From Opitutaceae bacterium (lineage in GTDB: Bacteria > Verrucomicrobiota > Verrucomicrobiia > Opitutales > Opitutaceae): a stretch of 12,064 nt of DNA. A model generated the notes under the pieces. The model was not told where the DNA came from and did not search any database. It was given only the letters and a program-made list of their open reading frames with translations. How positions within the stretch are numbered: the stretch's first letter is position 1; each line of letters begins with the position of its first letter. The stretch is taken from positions 1 to 12,064 of the forward strand of contig SYDD01000212.1 in the NCBI GenBank assembly GCA_005786775.1, in the 5' to 3' direction. The translations under genes were made by a program, and so were the position numbers. Below are positions 1-7,957 of the stretch, piece after piece.

Positions 1-1385
1 CCGTCGTCGAACCGGTACCGGAAATTCCCGGCCCGCGTGCGGCCCGGCTGCTGGAAGTCGGCTCCGCCCATCAGCGTCATACTGCCGCGGCCGGTCGCAC
101 CGCTGGTGAAATCCGGTCCAAAGGTCAGCGGTTTACCCCCCGCCACCGCCGGGGTCGCGTTGGTGCCAACGCTTATCGCGGTCTCAATCGGCGAACGCTC
201 GTTGAGGAACGCGCTGGTCTGGAAGCCGGCCGACAGGACCGAGTACGTCGCCACGCGCCAGTCGGCCTTCACCGCCAGCGACCGCCGGTAAGCGAGCCGC
301 GGGCCCTCGAGGAAACGGATCGCCTGGAGGTAGGGGTTGGCGTTGGTCGCGCCGGCGACCCCGGTGCCGTACGTCTTCGTGTTGAGCGCCTGATCCGTGT
401 GGCGGTCGATACTTTGCCCAGTCACGACGACGCCGAAATTCCGATTCACCGGCAGCGTGTAGTCGAACATCACTCCCGGCAGGATCTTGCGGACCCGCGC
501 ATCATTGACGAACGCCTCCCGACCAAGGCTCAGGTTCTGGCTGCTCCCGGTTAGGCTCAGGCTGTAGTTAAGTTGGGCGGTTTTGCGCTCGAACGCGCTC
601 TTGCTCACCATATTCACCGAACCCGCTAAGGTGTCCGCCGGCGTGGCCGGCGTCGGCGCCTTGGTGACCTCGACCCGCGCGACGTTGTTCGCGGAAACTT
701 GGCTGAAATAAAAGGTCCGGATATTTCCCTGCGCACTCCCGGTGTTGGCCAGCTGGGCCCCGTCGCTCGAGACGCGCGTCATGCCAGAGCTAAAACCGCG
801 CACGGAGATCGTCGTCACCGTGCCGCCCTCGTTCACATCCGTGTCGGTGGTAATTCCAGGCAGAAACTTAAGGAACTCGCCGACATTGCCATCCGTCACG
901 TCCCCAAAGGCGTCGGTGTTTACGACATTCTTCAGGTTCGGGGCGAAGCGCTGCTCGTTGACCGCGATCGAGGCCGCGTTGGTGTCACGGCCGGTGGAAA
1001 CGACAAAGGCGTCGAGCTTCACCGTCCCCTGGGATTTCCCGAACAGGGCCGCGCTGGTGAGATTGACGTCCTGCACCACGGTGCCCCCGCCGGTGATCCG
1101 TACCGTCACCTCCTCCGGATCGAGACCGGTATAGAACACCTGCAACACCACGGTTCCCGCCGGCACCTGGGCAATCCGGTAAGTGCCGGATTCGTCCGTC
1201 AGGTCAGACAGTGAGGTGCCTTTGACGGCGACGCGGGCGTTATTCAGGTACTGGCCGGTCGCGATATTCTGGACGCGACCGTGAATCGCGCCCGTCGGAG
1301 CCGTGGTCTCCGCCGCGGGGAGCGCAGTGAAGGTCAGCGCGAGCCAATTTGCGGCAAGAAACCTGAACGAGTGGGAGATAGGCAT
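1..1385 (-). CDS. TonB-dependent outer-membrane receptor, 3' end beyond window
   Basis: This is an outer-membrane active transporter, probably importing oligosaccharides with TonB/ExbBD energy. The first 461 residues are readable and the frame stays open to the left edge, so most of the beta-barrel is missing. ATG at 1385 is the first start after an in-frame TAA at 1460-1458. Residues 1-25 form a signal peptide (hydrophobic core about 8-22, likely cut after LPAA). Residues about 32-100 resemble a carboxypeptidase-regulatory-like beta-sandwich (GAIHGRV, DESGTYRI, VPAGT). A TonB-box-like VKLDAFVVS follows at 122-130. The plug spans about 140-262, with FLKFLPGI (171-178), ISVRGF (193-198) and VARVEVTKAP (235-244), then barrel strands begin. 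No SusD-like gene lies beside it. It is downstream of the sulfatase on the same strand across a 106-bp gap, so it may be co-transcribed or have its own promoter. Family is clear; the substrate is inferred only from neighbours. Confidence 0.93.
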   Translation of the reverse strand, partial: MPISHSFRFLAANWLALTFTALPAAETTAPTGAIHGRVQNIATGQYLNNARVAVKGTSLSDLTDESGTYRIAQVPAGTVVLQVFYTGLDPEEVTVRITGGGTVVQDVNLTSAALFGKSQGTVKLDAFVVSTGRDTNAASIAVNEQRFAPNLKNVVNTDAFGDVTDGNVGEFLKFLPGITTDTDVNEGGTVTTISVRGFSSGMTRVSSDGAQLANTGSAQGNIRTFYFSQVSANNVARVEVTKAPTPATPADTLAGSVNMVSKSAFERKTAQLNYSLSLTGSSQNLSLGREAFVNDARVRKILPGVMFDYTLPVNRNFGVVVTGQSIDRHTDQALNTKTYGTGVAGATNANPYLQAIRFLEGPRLAYRRSLAVKADWRVATYSVLSAGFQTSAFLNERSPIETAISVGTNATPAVAGGKPLTFGPDFTSGATGRGSMTLMGGADFQQPGRTRAGNFRYRFDD

Positions 1386-1491
1386 GACGGGGTTTGAGAA
1401 AGGCAGTGGGCTAGGGACCCGCGTTGGATTGGGAAAAGCAGGAACGCAGCGCTGAAATTACCCTAGAGGGGGACTGGCGGCACGGTGGGCC
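1386..1491 (-). other. Spacer between sulfatase and TonB receptor
   Basis: This 106-bp spacer lies between two minus-strand genes. It holds an 8-bp palindrome CAGCGCTG at 1447-1454 and a short dyad CCCTAGAGGG at 1461-1470 next to a small A/T-rich patch (AAATTA, 1455-1460). I see no clear -35/-10 pair, no Shine-Dalgarno before the receptor start and no hairpin with a T-tract behind the sulfatase. Whether the receptor has its own promoter cannot be told from sequence alone. Confidence 0.3.
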
Positions 1492-3378
1492 TCACTTGCG
1501 TTTCTTCCGGCCAGTCGACGCGGGCTCCTCGCCGAAACGCTCTAGGACGATGCCCTTTAGGCGCTGCACGTAGTCGTTGTTGCGGGCTGGCGTGTTGGGA
1601 TCGCGCACCTCCATCCCGCGCACGAAGCCCAACAGCGGTCGCGCCCGCTCCCCAAGTTCATCGATGACGTTTAGCGCCGCGATGCCCGCGAAGGCGCTGT
1701 TCTGGGTCGGGTCAGCGCAGGCCCTTAGGGTGTTGAGAGCCCGGGGGAAATCGGTGGCGTCGCCGTGCCGGGCGAGCGCCTGGGCCGCGGCGATGCGCAC
1801 GCTCGCCGAGGGGTCTTCCAAGGCGGCGACGAGGCCCTCGCGCATCGCCCGCGTCGCCACCGAACCACGCATCAACGCACCCATCACGCCCCAGTAACGC
1901 ACGCCGCTGTCTGCATCCCTGAGGTACGTCTGCAACTGCGGCACCGCGCCGGAGTCGCCACCCGATGCGGTCTCCGCGGCCGCCACCACGCGCGCGAACG
2001 GATAAGCGGCATCGGTCGCGAGGGCATCGCGGGGCGGGGCCCGGCCGGCGCGGGCGTGGATCTCCGCCTCGGGCAGGAAACCGAGGTCACGAATGCGGGC
2101 CGCGTGGGCCCGGGCCTCGCCCCGCAGCCGCTCGAGCGCCCCACGGTGCTCCGGCGCCGCCGCGAGGTTGCGTACCTCGTCGGGGTCGGCGTGCAGATCG
2201 TAGAGTTCCTCGGGCGCCTTGGGCTCGCGCCAGAAGATCGACTGCGCGTCGTTCGCCCGGCCCTCGTCGAAAAGGCGGCGCCAGACCTGCGTCGTCGGCA
2301 TCTGGAACTGGGTCCGCACCCGCTGGCCCTGCGACACGTGCGGCCAGTAGTTGCGCAGGTAGACGTAGCGGCCATCGGTGACCGAACGTACGAAGTCGTA
2401 ACGCTCGTCCATCCGGCCCCGGAAGCCGTGCAGGTACGCGGGGCCGTCAACCTGGTGCCGGCCCGCGAAGGCCCGCCCCTGCATCGCCGCCGGCGGAATG
2501 ATCCCCGCCAAACTCAGCACCGTGGGCGCGAGATCGACGAAGCTGACCAGCCGGTCCGATTGTGCGCCGGGCGCGTACTCCTTCGGCGCCAGGTGGCGCC
2601 ACTTCGGCGGGAAGTGAACCACCAGCGGAACGCGCAGGCCGGAATCAGCGGGCCAGCGCTTGTTGCGCGGCAGGCCCGGTCCATGGTCACCATAATAGAA
2701 GACGATGGTGTCGTCGGCCAGCCCCGCGGCCGCGAGATCCCGCAGGTGACCGCCCGCCACCGCGTCGACGGTGCTGACATTGTCATAGTACTGGGCCCAG
2801 TCGCGCCGCACCTCCGGGGTATCGGGATGATAGGCCGGCACGCGCACCGCGGCGGGGTCGAGCACAGCCTCATGCGGACGGCGATAGACTTGGCCCTCGT
2901 GGCTCTGGCCGGCATTGAAGACGGCGAAGAAGGGCGCGCCCGCCGGTCGCTTGCGCCAGTGCGCTTGGGCCGAGGATTCATCCCAAACTTGTCCGGGTTT
3001 GGTAAGGTTGTAGTCCTCCTTCGCGTTGTTGGTGCAATAGTAGCCAGCCGCACGCAGGTACTGCGGCAGCATTTGTGCCCCGGCGGGCATCGCGACCTCG
3101 CTCCGCATATGCTCCGCGCCGAGGGCGGTCGGGAACAGGCCGGAGATGATGGCCGTTCGCGCCGGCGCGCAAACGGGGGCATTCGACCACGCCCGCTTGA
3201 AGATCATCCCCTTCGCCGCGAGCGCGTCGACGTGCGGCGTCCGGGCCAGCGGATCTCCGTAGCAGCCCATGTGGGGTCCGTGATCCTCGCTGGTGAGCCA
3301 GAGGATATTGGGCCGGTCGGCCGCCGCGAGCGGGGACAGGGCACAGGCGAAGGCAAGGAGGCCGAGGGGAAGCTTCAT
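1492..3378 (-). CDS. Secreted S1-family sulfatase with HEAT-like C-terminus
   Basis: A formylglycine-dependent sulfatase of 628 residues that should hydrolyse sulfate groups from a glycan outside the cytoplasm. I chose ATG 3378 because it opens directly into a signal peptide (residues 1-20, cut near AAA-DRPNIL). An in-frame ATG at 3456 would add 26 unconserved residues ahead of it. NILW (24-27) and SED (30-32) give the first metal-ligand region. C70-A-P-A-R74 is the Cys-type formylglycine signature. YYGDHG (228-233) carries the second Asp-His metal pair. The TNNAKEDYN stretch (116-124) recalls heparan N-sulfatase-like enzymes common in Planctomycetes and Verrucomicrobia. The catalytic region is followed by helical, HEAT-like repeats at about 485-590 (for example DPSASVRIAAAQALARHG) and a basic tail GRKKRK. 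It lies 105 bp after the phosphatase-like gene and before a TonB receptor, suggesting sulfated-glycan use. The exact substrate is unknown. The formylglycine-generating enzyme must be elsewhere. Confidence 0.95.
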   Translation of the reverse strand: MKLPLGLLAFACALSPLAAADRPNILWLTSEDHGPHMGCYGDPLARTPHVDALAAKGMIFKRAWSNAPVCAPARTAIISGLFPTALGAEHMRSEVAMPAGAQMLPQYLRAAGYYCTNNAKEDYNLTKPGQVWDESSAQAHWRKRPAGAPFFAVFNAGQSHEGQVYRRPHEAVLDPAAVRVPAYHPDTPEVRRDWAQYYDNVSTVDAVAGGHLRDLAAAGLADDTIVFYYGDHGPGLPRNKRWPADSGLRVPLVVHFPPKWRHLAPKEYAPGAQSDRLVSFVDLAPTVLSLAGIIPPAAMQGRAFAGRHQVDGPAYLHGFRGRMDERYDFVRSVTDGRYVYLRNYWPHVSQGQRVRTQFQMPTTQVWRRLFDEGRANDAQSIFWREPKAPEELYDLHADPDEVRNLAAAPEHRGALERLRGEARAHAARIRDLGFLPEAEIHARAGRAPPRDALATDAAYPFARVVAAAETASGGDSGAVPQLQTYLRDADSGVRYWGVMGALMRGSVATRAMREGLVAALEDPSASVRIAAAQALARHGDATDFPRALNTLRACADPTQNSAFAGIAALNVIDELGERARPLLGFVRGMEVRDPNTPARNNDYVQRLKGIVLERFGEEPASTGRKKRK

Positions 3379-3483
3379 CGCGGGAACGGGCAACTGCGGG
3401 GGGGGGTGAGAGCGCGAAAAACATCCTACGGACGCAGAAGCGGCGCGACGGGGCAAAGGGATTCCGCGCGGCGAACCCGCCCC

Positions 3484-4485
3484 TCAGAAGTGGCGGCGCA
3501 GCAGACGCCGGAGCACCGGCCGGACCCGCCGCGCCAATAAAGGGTTCGCATAACCCATCCACGCCACCGGGAAGGTCGTGTCCAAGGGACAGCGCAGGGG
3601 CCCTCCCTCGGGCGCCTCGACGAGGCAACCCGCCTCGCGCGCAATCAGGGCGGTGCAAATATCGTAGGGGTGGCAGGCCAGAGAGCTGGCGGGCAGGCCG
3701 CAGCGGGCGTGCGCCAGCGGTCGCAGGTCCCCCAGCATCCGGTCGTGGCCGGCCAGCAACTCGTAAAGCTGCCCGCCCGTCGAAAGATACTGGTCGTCAA
3801 AAACCAGTTGGCCCCCATCGCGCCCATGTAGGCCGAGCTCCCTCCAGAGCTCCTCTTCAAAGGTGGCGAGCAGACCCTTGCCCTCCGGAAAAAAGCGGGC
3901 CAGCGACGCGAAGCCATGGGCAAAATCCCGCGCCCGCGAAGGCCGCGGCCGCCATCGCCGGCGCGAACCATCCGCCAGCGTAATCCGCTCCGCCCGGACG
4001 CCCCGTCCCGCCACCGCGCTCAACTGGTCTACCTGCGACTGCTTGGACGTCGGCAACTCTGTCATCGCGGCGACCACGATGTCACCCAGATGCGTGCGTG
4101 GTCCCCGTTGCGGGGCTAAGGCCGCCAGCGACCACGCGGGCCGCTTGTCGTACATCAGGCCGCGGGTGCCGTCGATCGGGTCCAAAATACAGCGCGCCAA
4201 CGTTTTCCGTTGGTGGGTACCCGCGGGATAAGTGGTCGCACCCTCCGCCAGTCCTTCCATCACGATCTCCACCGGCCACGCTCGCGGCCAATGCCGGGCG
4301 AACCAGTCCAGAATCGCCGCCTCCCCGATCCGGTCGACCTGATAAATAGTGTCCGCGGCGGTCGCTCCCGCCACCCGCGCGAAGTCTCTTCCGCCCCGCC
4401 GCCGGGCCGCTACCAGCTTGGCGAGGAGATTATCCTGCAGGGCGCAGAGCAGGTGCCGAGCGGTTTCCAAGTCTGCACGCGTCAC
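3484..4485 (-). CDS. Inositol monophosphatase-family protein
   Basis: This 333-residue protein belongs to the Mg2+-dependent, lithium-sensitive phosphatase fold (inositol monophosphatase, fructose-1,6-bisphosphatase, CysQ). DPIDGT at 102-107 is the core metal-binding motif, and E77 in VMEGL matches the upstream acidic motif. HPYDICTALIAREAGC at 272-287 matches the second signature, where D275 takes the place of the usual WD aspartate and is followed by the hydrophobic/EAG stretch. No signal peptide is seen, so it is probably cytoplasmic. The start is GTG at 4485. An in-frame TAG at 4533-4531 with no start codon between rules out a longer form. It is slightly long for the family, with a poorly conserved basic insert near 165-200 and a basic C-terminus. 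It heads the minus-strand unit, 105 bp before the sulfatase. Substrates could be a sugar phosphate, inositol phosphate or 3'-phosphoadenosine 5'-phosphate; the sequence does not decide. Confidence 0.85.
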   Translation of the reverse strand: MTRADLETARHLLCALQDNLLAKLVAARRRGGRDFARVAGATAADTIYQVDRIGEAAILDWFARHWPRAWPVEIVMEGLAEGATTYPAGTHQRKTLARCILDPIDGTRGLMYDKRPAWSLAALAPQRGPRTHLGDIVVAAMTELPTSKQSQVDQLSAVAGRGVRAERITLADGSRRRWRPRPSRARDFAHGFASLARFFPEGKGLLATFEEELWRELGLHGRDGGQLVFDDQYLSTGGQLYELLAGHDRMLGDLRPLAHARCGLPASSLACHPYDICTALIAREAGCLVEAPEGGPLRCPLDTTFPVAWMGYANPLLARRVRPVLRRLLRRHF

Positions 4486-4562
4486 GGCGGCAGGACAACA
4501 GAACCCCGCAACGGCGGTCGATGCGAAAGACTACGCCGTCCCCCTCCCCCGGGACGACCGAC

Positions 4563-4640
4563 CTTAGGGGAAAACTACCCACCCGCTGCGCCGCGACTGG
4601 ACACGCGACCCGATTACATTAATGAATCGTAACCCCTAAG
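4563..4640. repeat. 8-bp inverted repeat flanking the AT-rich island
   Basis: CTTAGGGG at 4563-4570 and its exact reverse complement CCCCTAAG at 4633-4640 bracket the AT-rich centre of the divergent region, with 62 bp between them. The arms could be paired binding sites for a looping regulator. An 8-bp match within 200 bp is not rare by chance, so the repeat is real but its function is uncertain. Confidence 0.3.
4611..4629. promoter_or_regulatory. Near-palindromic candidate operator
   Basis: The 19-bp site reads CGATT-A-CATT / AATGAATCG. The 9-bp right arm is the exact reverse complement of the left arm apart from one extra A at 4616. Its core CATTAATG (4617-4624) is a perfect palindrome. 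It lies in the AT-rich patch of the shared intergenic region, ending 57 bp before the DUF1800 ATG and starting 125 bp from the phosphatase GTG. This form and place suit a dimeric repressor or activator, but no regulator gene is in the window and no family can be named. Confidence 0.4.
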
Positions 4641-4686
4641 CCCCCGGCGCCGTCGCCCAAGATGACTCTCTGACCGCCCGATCCCC

Positions 4687-7600
4687 ATGCGCTCGTTCTC
4701 CCGCCCTTACCCGGCCCTGCTCCCTGTCCTAGCCCTCGTGCTCGCCGCCGCCCTCCCGGCCCGCGCCGCGCAGTATGACCAGCGCCTCGCCAACCTCTCC
4801 ACGCGCGCCCAGGTCGGCACCGGCACGAACGTGATGATCACCGGCTTCGTGATCCAGCAGGGTGCCCCGAAGCGGATCCTGATCCGCGCCGTCGGCGCCC
4901 GCCTTGCCACCGCCCCCTTCAATCTCACCGGCGTCCTCGCGAATCCCCTGCTGCAGGTCTACAACTCCGATGGCGTGCTGGTGCTCACCAACGACAACTG
5001 GAGCACGGCAGATCAGGGCGTGATGGCGGCGGTCGGCGCGTTCCCCCTCACCACGGGCAGCCTCGACGCGGCACTGGTCGCCACCCTCTCGCCGGGCTCG
5101 TACACGGCACAGGTCAGCGGCGTGGGCAACACCTCCGGCGTGGCCATCCTCGAGGTCTACGATGTCAGCGGCTCGGCCCGCCTCCTCAACCTCTCCACCC
5201 GCGCCCTGGTGGGCAGCGCGAACCAGACCTTCTTCTCCGGCCTGTCGGTCGCCGCCGGGGGCGGGGCCCGCCGCGTCCTGATCCGCGCTGCCGGACCCGC
5301 CTTGGGCGCTCTCGGCGTCGATGGCACTGTGGCCGACCCGGCGATCGCGGTGCTCGACGCCGCCGGCCGACAGATCCCGGGTGGGGCCAATGACAACTGG
5401 GAAACCGCCGGCGCCGCCGCCCTCCGGGCCGCCTTCACCGCCGCGGGAGCCTTCCCCTTCGCCACCGGCAGCCGCGACTCCGCGCTGCTCCTCGACCTCG
5501 CCCCGGGCAATTACACCATCCAGGCCAACGGCGTGGGCAACGCCACCGGCACCGCCCTCGTCGAGGTCTACGACCTCTCGCCGGAAACCCTCTCCACCGT
5601 CAGCGTCCGCGCCTCCGTCGCCGCCACCGACGCCGTCGCGGGCAGCCCGGCCGTGTTCACCTTTTCGCGCGTCGGGCCGGTCAGCCAGGCGATCACCGTG
5701 GAATACCGGATCGCCGGCTCCGCCGCCGCCGGCGTGGATTTCGACGCGCTGCCCGGCCGCGTGACGATCCCGGCCGGCGCCACCAGCGCGACCGTCACGC
5801 TGCAGCCCCGCCCCAATCCCGCCAACACGCTCTCGCGGACCGTGGAGCTCTCGCTCGAGCCGCGGAACGCCTACGGGATCGGGGTGGACGCGACCGCCGG
5901 GGTCACGCTCTTCGCGAACGCGGGCACGCTCTACCTGTCCGCCCTGCGGACACTGCCGGGCATCAACGCCTCGACCGCCTACGGTTCGGCCACGGTGCAG
6001 CTGGCGCCGGATGAGAAGTCGGCGTTCGTGAACGTCTCCTTCTCCAACCTGAGCTCCCCGCAGGTCGTGGCGCACCTCGCGATCAACGGCGACTACGTGC
6101 TCAACCTGCCCACCGGGCAGGTGAACAACGCCGTCTGGACCTTCGCCCCCGTCGGTCGCTACACCACCGCCGATCTCCTCGCCGCGCTCAAGGCGGGCCG
6201 CGTGACGGTGGCGATCGACACCGCGCTGAACCCGGCCGGCGAGCTGGCCGGCGGCTTCGTGCGCAGCAGTGGTTCCGCGGTCTTCAACCCGCCGGCCCCC
6301 GCCCCCGCGATCGACCTGACCCGCGTCTCCGACGCCGACGCCACCCGCTTCCTCCTGCAGGCCACCTTCGGTCCCACGGAGCCGTCCATCGCGGAGGTCC
6401 GGCAGAAGGGCTACTTCCGCTGGATCATGGACCAGATCACGGCCGTGCCCGCCTCCTCCCACTTCCAGGAGACGATGCACGACTTCAACCGCAACCAGAC
6501 GATCGGCGGCAACGGCAACCGCGACCCGGTGACTCTCGCCTACCAGCGGCCCGGCGGCCCGCACCGCCAGGCGGCCTGGTGGAAGAATTCCGTCGAGGGC
6601 CCGGACCAGCTGCGCCAGCGCGTGGCCTTCGCCCTGAGCCAGATCCTCGTGATCTCCGACCGCAACGGCACGATCGCCGCGTGGCAGGAGGGGGCCGCCA
6701 ACTACTACGACCTGCTCGTCAACCACGCCTTCGGCAACTTCCGCGACCTGCTGGAGCAGGTGAGCCTCAGCCCGATGATGGGCATCTATCTCAGCTCGCT
6801 GCGCAGCGCGAAGGCCACCTTCAACGCGGCCGGCCTGCCCACCTCGCTCCCGGATGAGAACTACGCGCGCGAGGTGATGCAGCTGTTCACCATCGGCCTG
6901 CACGAGCTGAATCCTGACGGCACGCTGCGCCTCGACCCCTCCGGCCAGCCGATTCCGACCTACACTCAGGAGACGATCGTCCAGACCGCGAAGGTCTTCA
7001 CCGGCTTCGGCTACGCCAACGCCACCCGCGACGCCACCGCCAACGCCGCCCTCTTCCGCGGCAGCGCCGGCAACTACATCGACCCGATGATGCTCTGGCC
7101 CGCCTTTCACGACGACACCGCGAAGACGATCGTCGGCGGCCGCACGCTACCCGCGGGCCAGGGCGGGATGAAGGACCTCGCCGACACGCTCGACGCGCTG
7201 GTCAGGCACCCGAACACCGGGCCTTTCATCAGCCGCCAGCTCATCCAGCGCCTGGTCACCAGCAACCCCAGCCCCGGCTACGTGTACCGGGTCGCGCAGG
7301 CCTTCGCCAACAACGGCGCCGGCGTCCGCGGCGACCTCGGGGCCGTGGTCCGCGCCATTTTGCTCGACTACGAGGCCCGCTCGCCCGCCGTCGCGGCCAC
7401 CGCCACCTTCGGCAAGCTCAAGGAGCCGCTCCTGGTCACGACCGGCCTGCTCCGCGCCTTCGGCGGCGGCTCGAACTCCGGCCGCTTCCCGATCTTCAAC
7501 CCCGAGGGCTCCCTCGGGCAGGCCGCCCTCCGCGCCGACACGGTGTTCAACTTCTTCGAGCCAAATTTCGTGCTCCCGGGGGCGATCGCCGAGGCCGGCC

Positions 7601-7950
7601 TCTACGCGCCGGAGTACCAGATCCTGAACGACACCACGGCGCTCACCCAGCCGAACCTCTACTACAACTACATCTACACCACCCGCTCGACCACCGACGC
7701 CGCGCAACAGGTCGTGGGCCTGAATATCGCCTCTCTGTACCCGCTGACCCGCACCCCGGCGCAGCTGGTCGACCGGCTGAGCCTGCTGCTCACCGGCGGG
7801 ATGATGCCCGCCGCCGCCCGCGAGCGCGTGGTTGCGGCGGTCAACGCGCTGCCCGCCGGCACGGGCACCGCCACCGCCAACGACATCGAGCGCGTCCGCT
7901 CGGCCCTCTACCTCGTCCTCACCTCCCCCCACGGCGCCGTCCAGAAGTAA
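4687..7950 (+). CDS. Large secreted DUF1800 protein with repeat, Calx-beta and CHRD domains
   Basis: A 1087-residue exported protein of unknown function. ATG 4687 is the first start after an in-frame TGA at 4663-4665. Residues 1-28 are a Sec signal peptide ending ARAA-Q. Two related repeats of about 130 residues follow (34-160 and 167-297), each opening with NLSTRA and closing with EVYD. Residues about 303-408 resemble a Calx-beta domain (VEYRIAGSAAAGVDFDALPG, then VTIPAGATSATVTL). Residues about 412-525 resemble a CHRD domain (VVAHLAINGD, LNPAGELAGGF). The DUF1800 domain fills 547-1087, from SDADATRFLLQATFG through ENYAREVMQLFTIGLHELN (724-742) to the usual C-terminal SPxxAVQK. It is the first gene of a three-gene operon, 7 bp before its DUF1501 partner. 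These two families are often adjacent in bacteria but their reaction is not established. The N-terminal domains suggest a cell-surface or matrix location. Confidence 0.93.
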   Translation: MRSFSRPYPALLPVLALVLAAALPARAAQYDQRLANLSTRAQVGTGTNVMITGFVIQQGAPKRILIRAVGARLATAPFNLTGVLANPLLQVYNSDGVLVLTNDNWSTADQGVMAAVGAFPLTTGSLDAALVATLSPGSYTAQVSGVGNTSGVAILEVYDVSGSARLLNLSTRALVGSANQTFFSGLSVAAGGGARRVLIRAAGPALGALGVDGTVADPAIAVLDAAGRQIPGGANDNWETAGAAALRAAFTAAGAFPFATGSRDSALLLDLAPGNYTIQANGVGNATGTALVEVYDLSPETLSTVSVRASVAATDAVAGSPAVFTFSRVGPVSQAITVEYRIAGSAAAGVDFDALPGRVTIPAGATSATVTLQPRPNPANTLSRTVELSLEPRNAYGIGVDATAGVTLFANAGTLYLSALRTLPGINASTAYGSATVQLAPDEKSAFVNVSFSNLSSPQVVAHLAINGDYVLNLPTGQVNNAVWTFAPVGRYTTADLLAALKAGRVTVAIDTALNPAGELAGGFVRSSGSAVFNPPAPAPAIDLTRVSDADATRFLLQATFGPTEPSIAEVRQKGYFRWIMDQITAVPASSHFQETMHDFNRNQTIGGNGNRDPVTLAYQRPGGPHRQAAWWKNSVEGPDQLRQRVAFALSQILVISDRNGTIAAWQEGAANYYDLLVNHAFGNFRDLLEQVSLSPMMGIYLSSLRSAKATFNAAGLPTSLPDENYAREVMQLFTIGLHELNPDGTLRLDPSGQPIPTYTQETIVQTAKVFTGFGYANATRDATANAALFRGSAGNYIDPMMLWPAFHDDTAKTIVGGRTLPAGQGGMKDLADTLDALVRHPNTGPFISRQLIQRLVTSNPSPGYVYRVAQAFANNGAGVRGDLGAVVRAILLDYEARSPAVAATATFGKLKEPLLVTTGLLRAFGGGSNSGRFPIFNPEGSLGQAALRADTVFNFFEPNFVLPGAIAEAGLYAPEYQILNDTTALTQPNLYYNYIYTTRSTTDAAQQVVGLNIASLYPLTRTPAQLVDRLSLLLTGGMMPAAARERVVAAVNALPAGTGTATANDIERVRSALYLVLTSPHGAVQK
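4786..5577 (+). repeat. Two tandem ~130-residue repeats inside the DUF1800 gene
   Basis: Copy 1 (4786-5166, residues 34-160) and copy 2 (5185-5577, residues 167-297) share an ordered set of motifs: NLSTRA, R-I/V-LIRA-GP/GA, NDNW, GAFP then TGS-DAAL or TGSRDSAL, LSPGSYTAQ or LAPGNYTIQ, GVGN and EVYD. The DNA is diverged, so this is an old domain duplication rather than a recent one. Similar single or multiple copies occur in other secreted Verrucomicrobia proteins, from memory of the family. Confidence 0.85.
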
Positions 7951-7957
7951 CCCCGCC

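Larger units (their letters stand above)
4486..4686. promoter_or_regulatory. Divergent intergenic region with promoters for both units
   Basis: These 201 bp separate the GTG of the phosphatase-like gene (minus) from the ATG of the DUF1800 gene (plus), so both promoters should lie here. Most of it is GC-rich, with one clear AT-rich island at about 4611-4632. A TGGACA at 4598-4603 is one mismatch from the -35 consensus on the plus strand, but no good -10 hexamer sits 16-18 bp downstream. I therefore do not assign exact promoters. No Shine-Dalgarno is obvious before either start. Confidence 0.5.

Noticed and set aside
699..1214. 171-residue plus-strand frame near the left end
   Set aside because: It lies antisense to the TonB receptor, whose plug motifs read clearly on the minus strand.
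3379..3456. Upstream ATG extending the sulfatase by 26 residues
   Set aside because: The extension is Pro/Arg/Ser-rich and would put the signal peptide inside the protein; ATG 3378 starts directly at the signal peptide.
1765..3540. 591-residue open frame on the plus strand
   Set aside because: It lies antisense to the sulfatase, is Arg/Gly/Val-rich with no recognisable motif, and is the expected shadow of a GC-rich gene.
4729..7110. 793-residue open frame on the minus strand
   Set aside because: It is antisense to the DUF1800 gene with low-complexity Gly/Arg/Glu/Val composition and no domain; the plus-strand frame has clear domains.
7832..7957. Longer form of the DUF1501 protein starting inside the DUF1800 gene
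   Set aside because: The extra 42 residues are Pro/Ser/Thr-rich shadow sequence and would displace the twin-arginine signal from the N-terminus.
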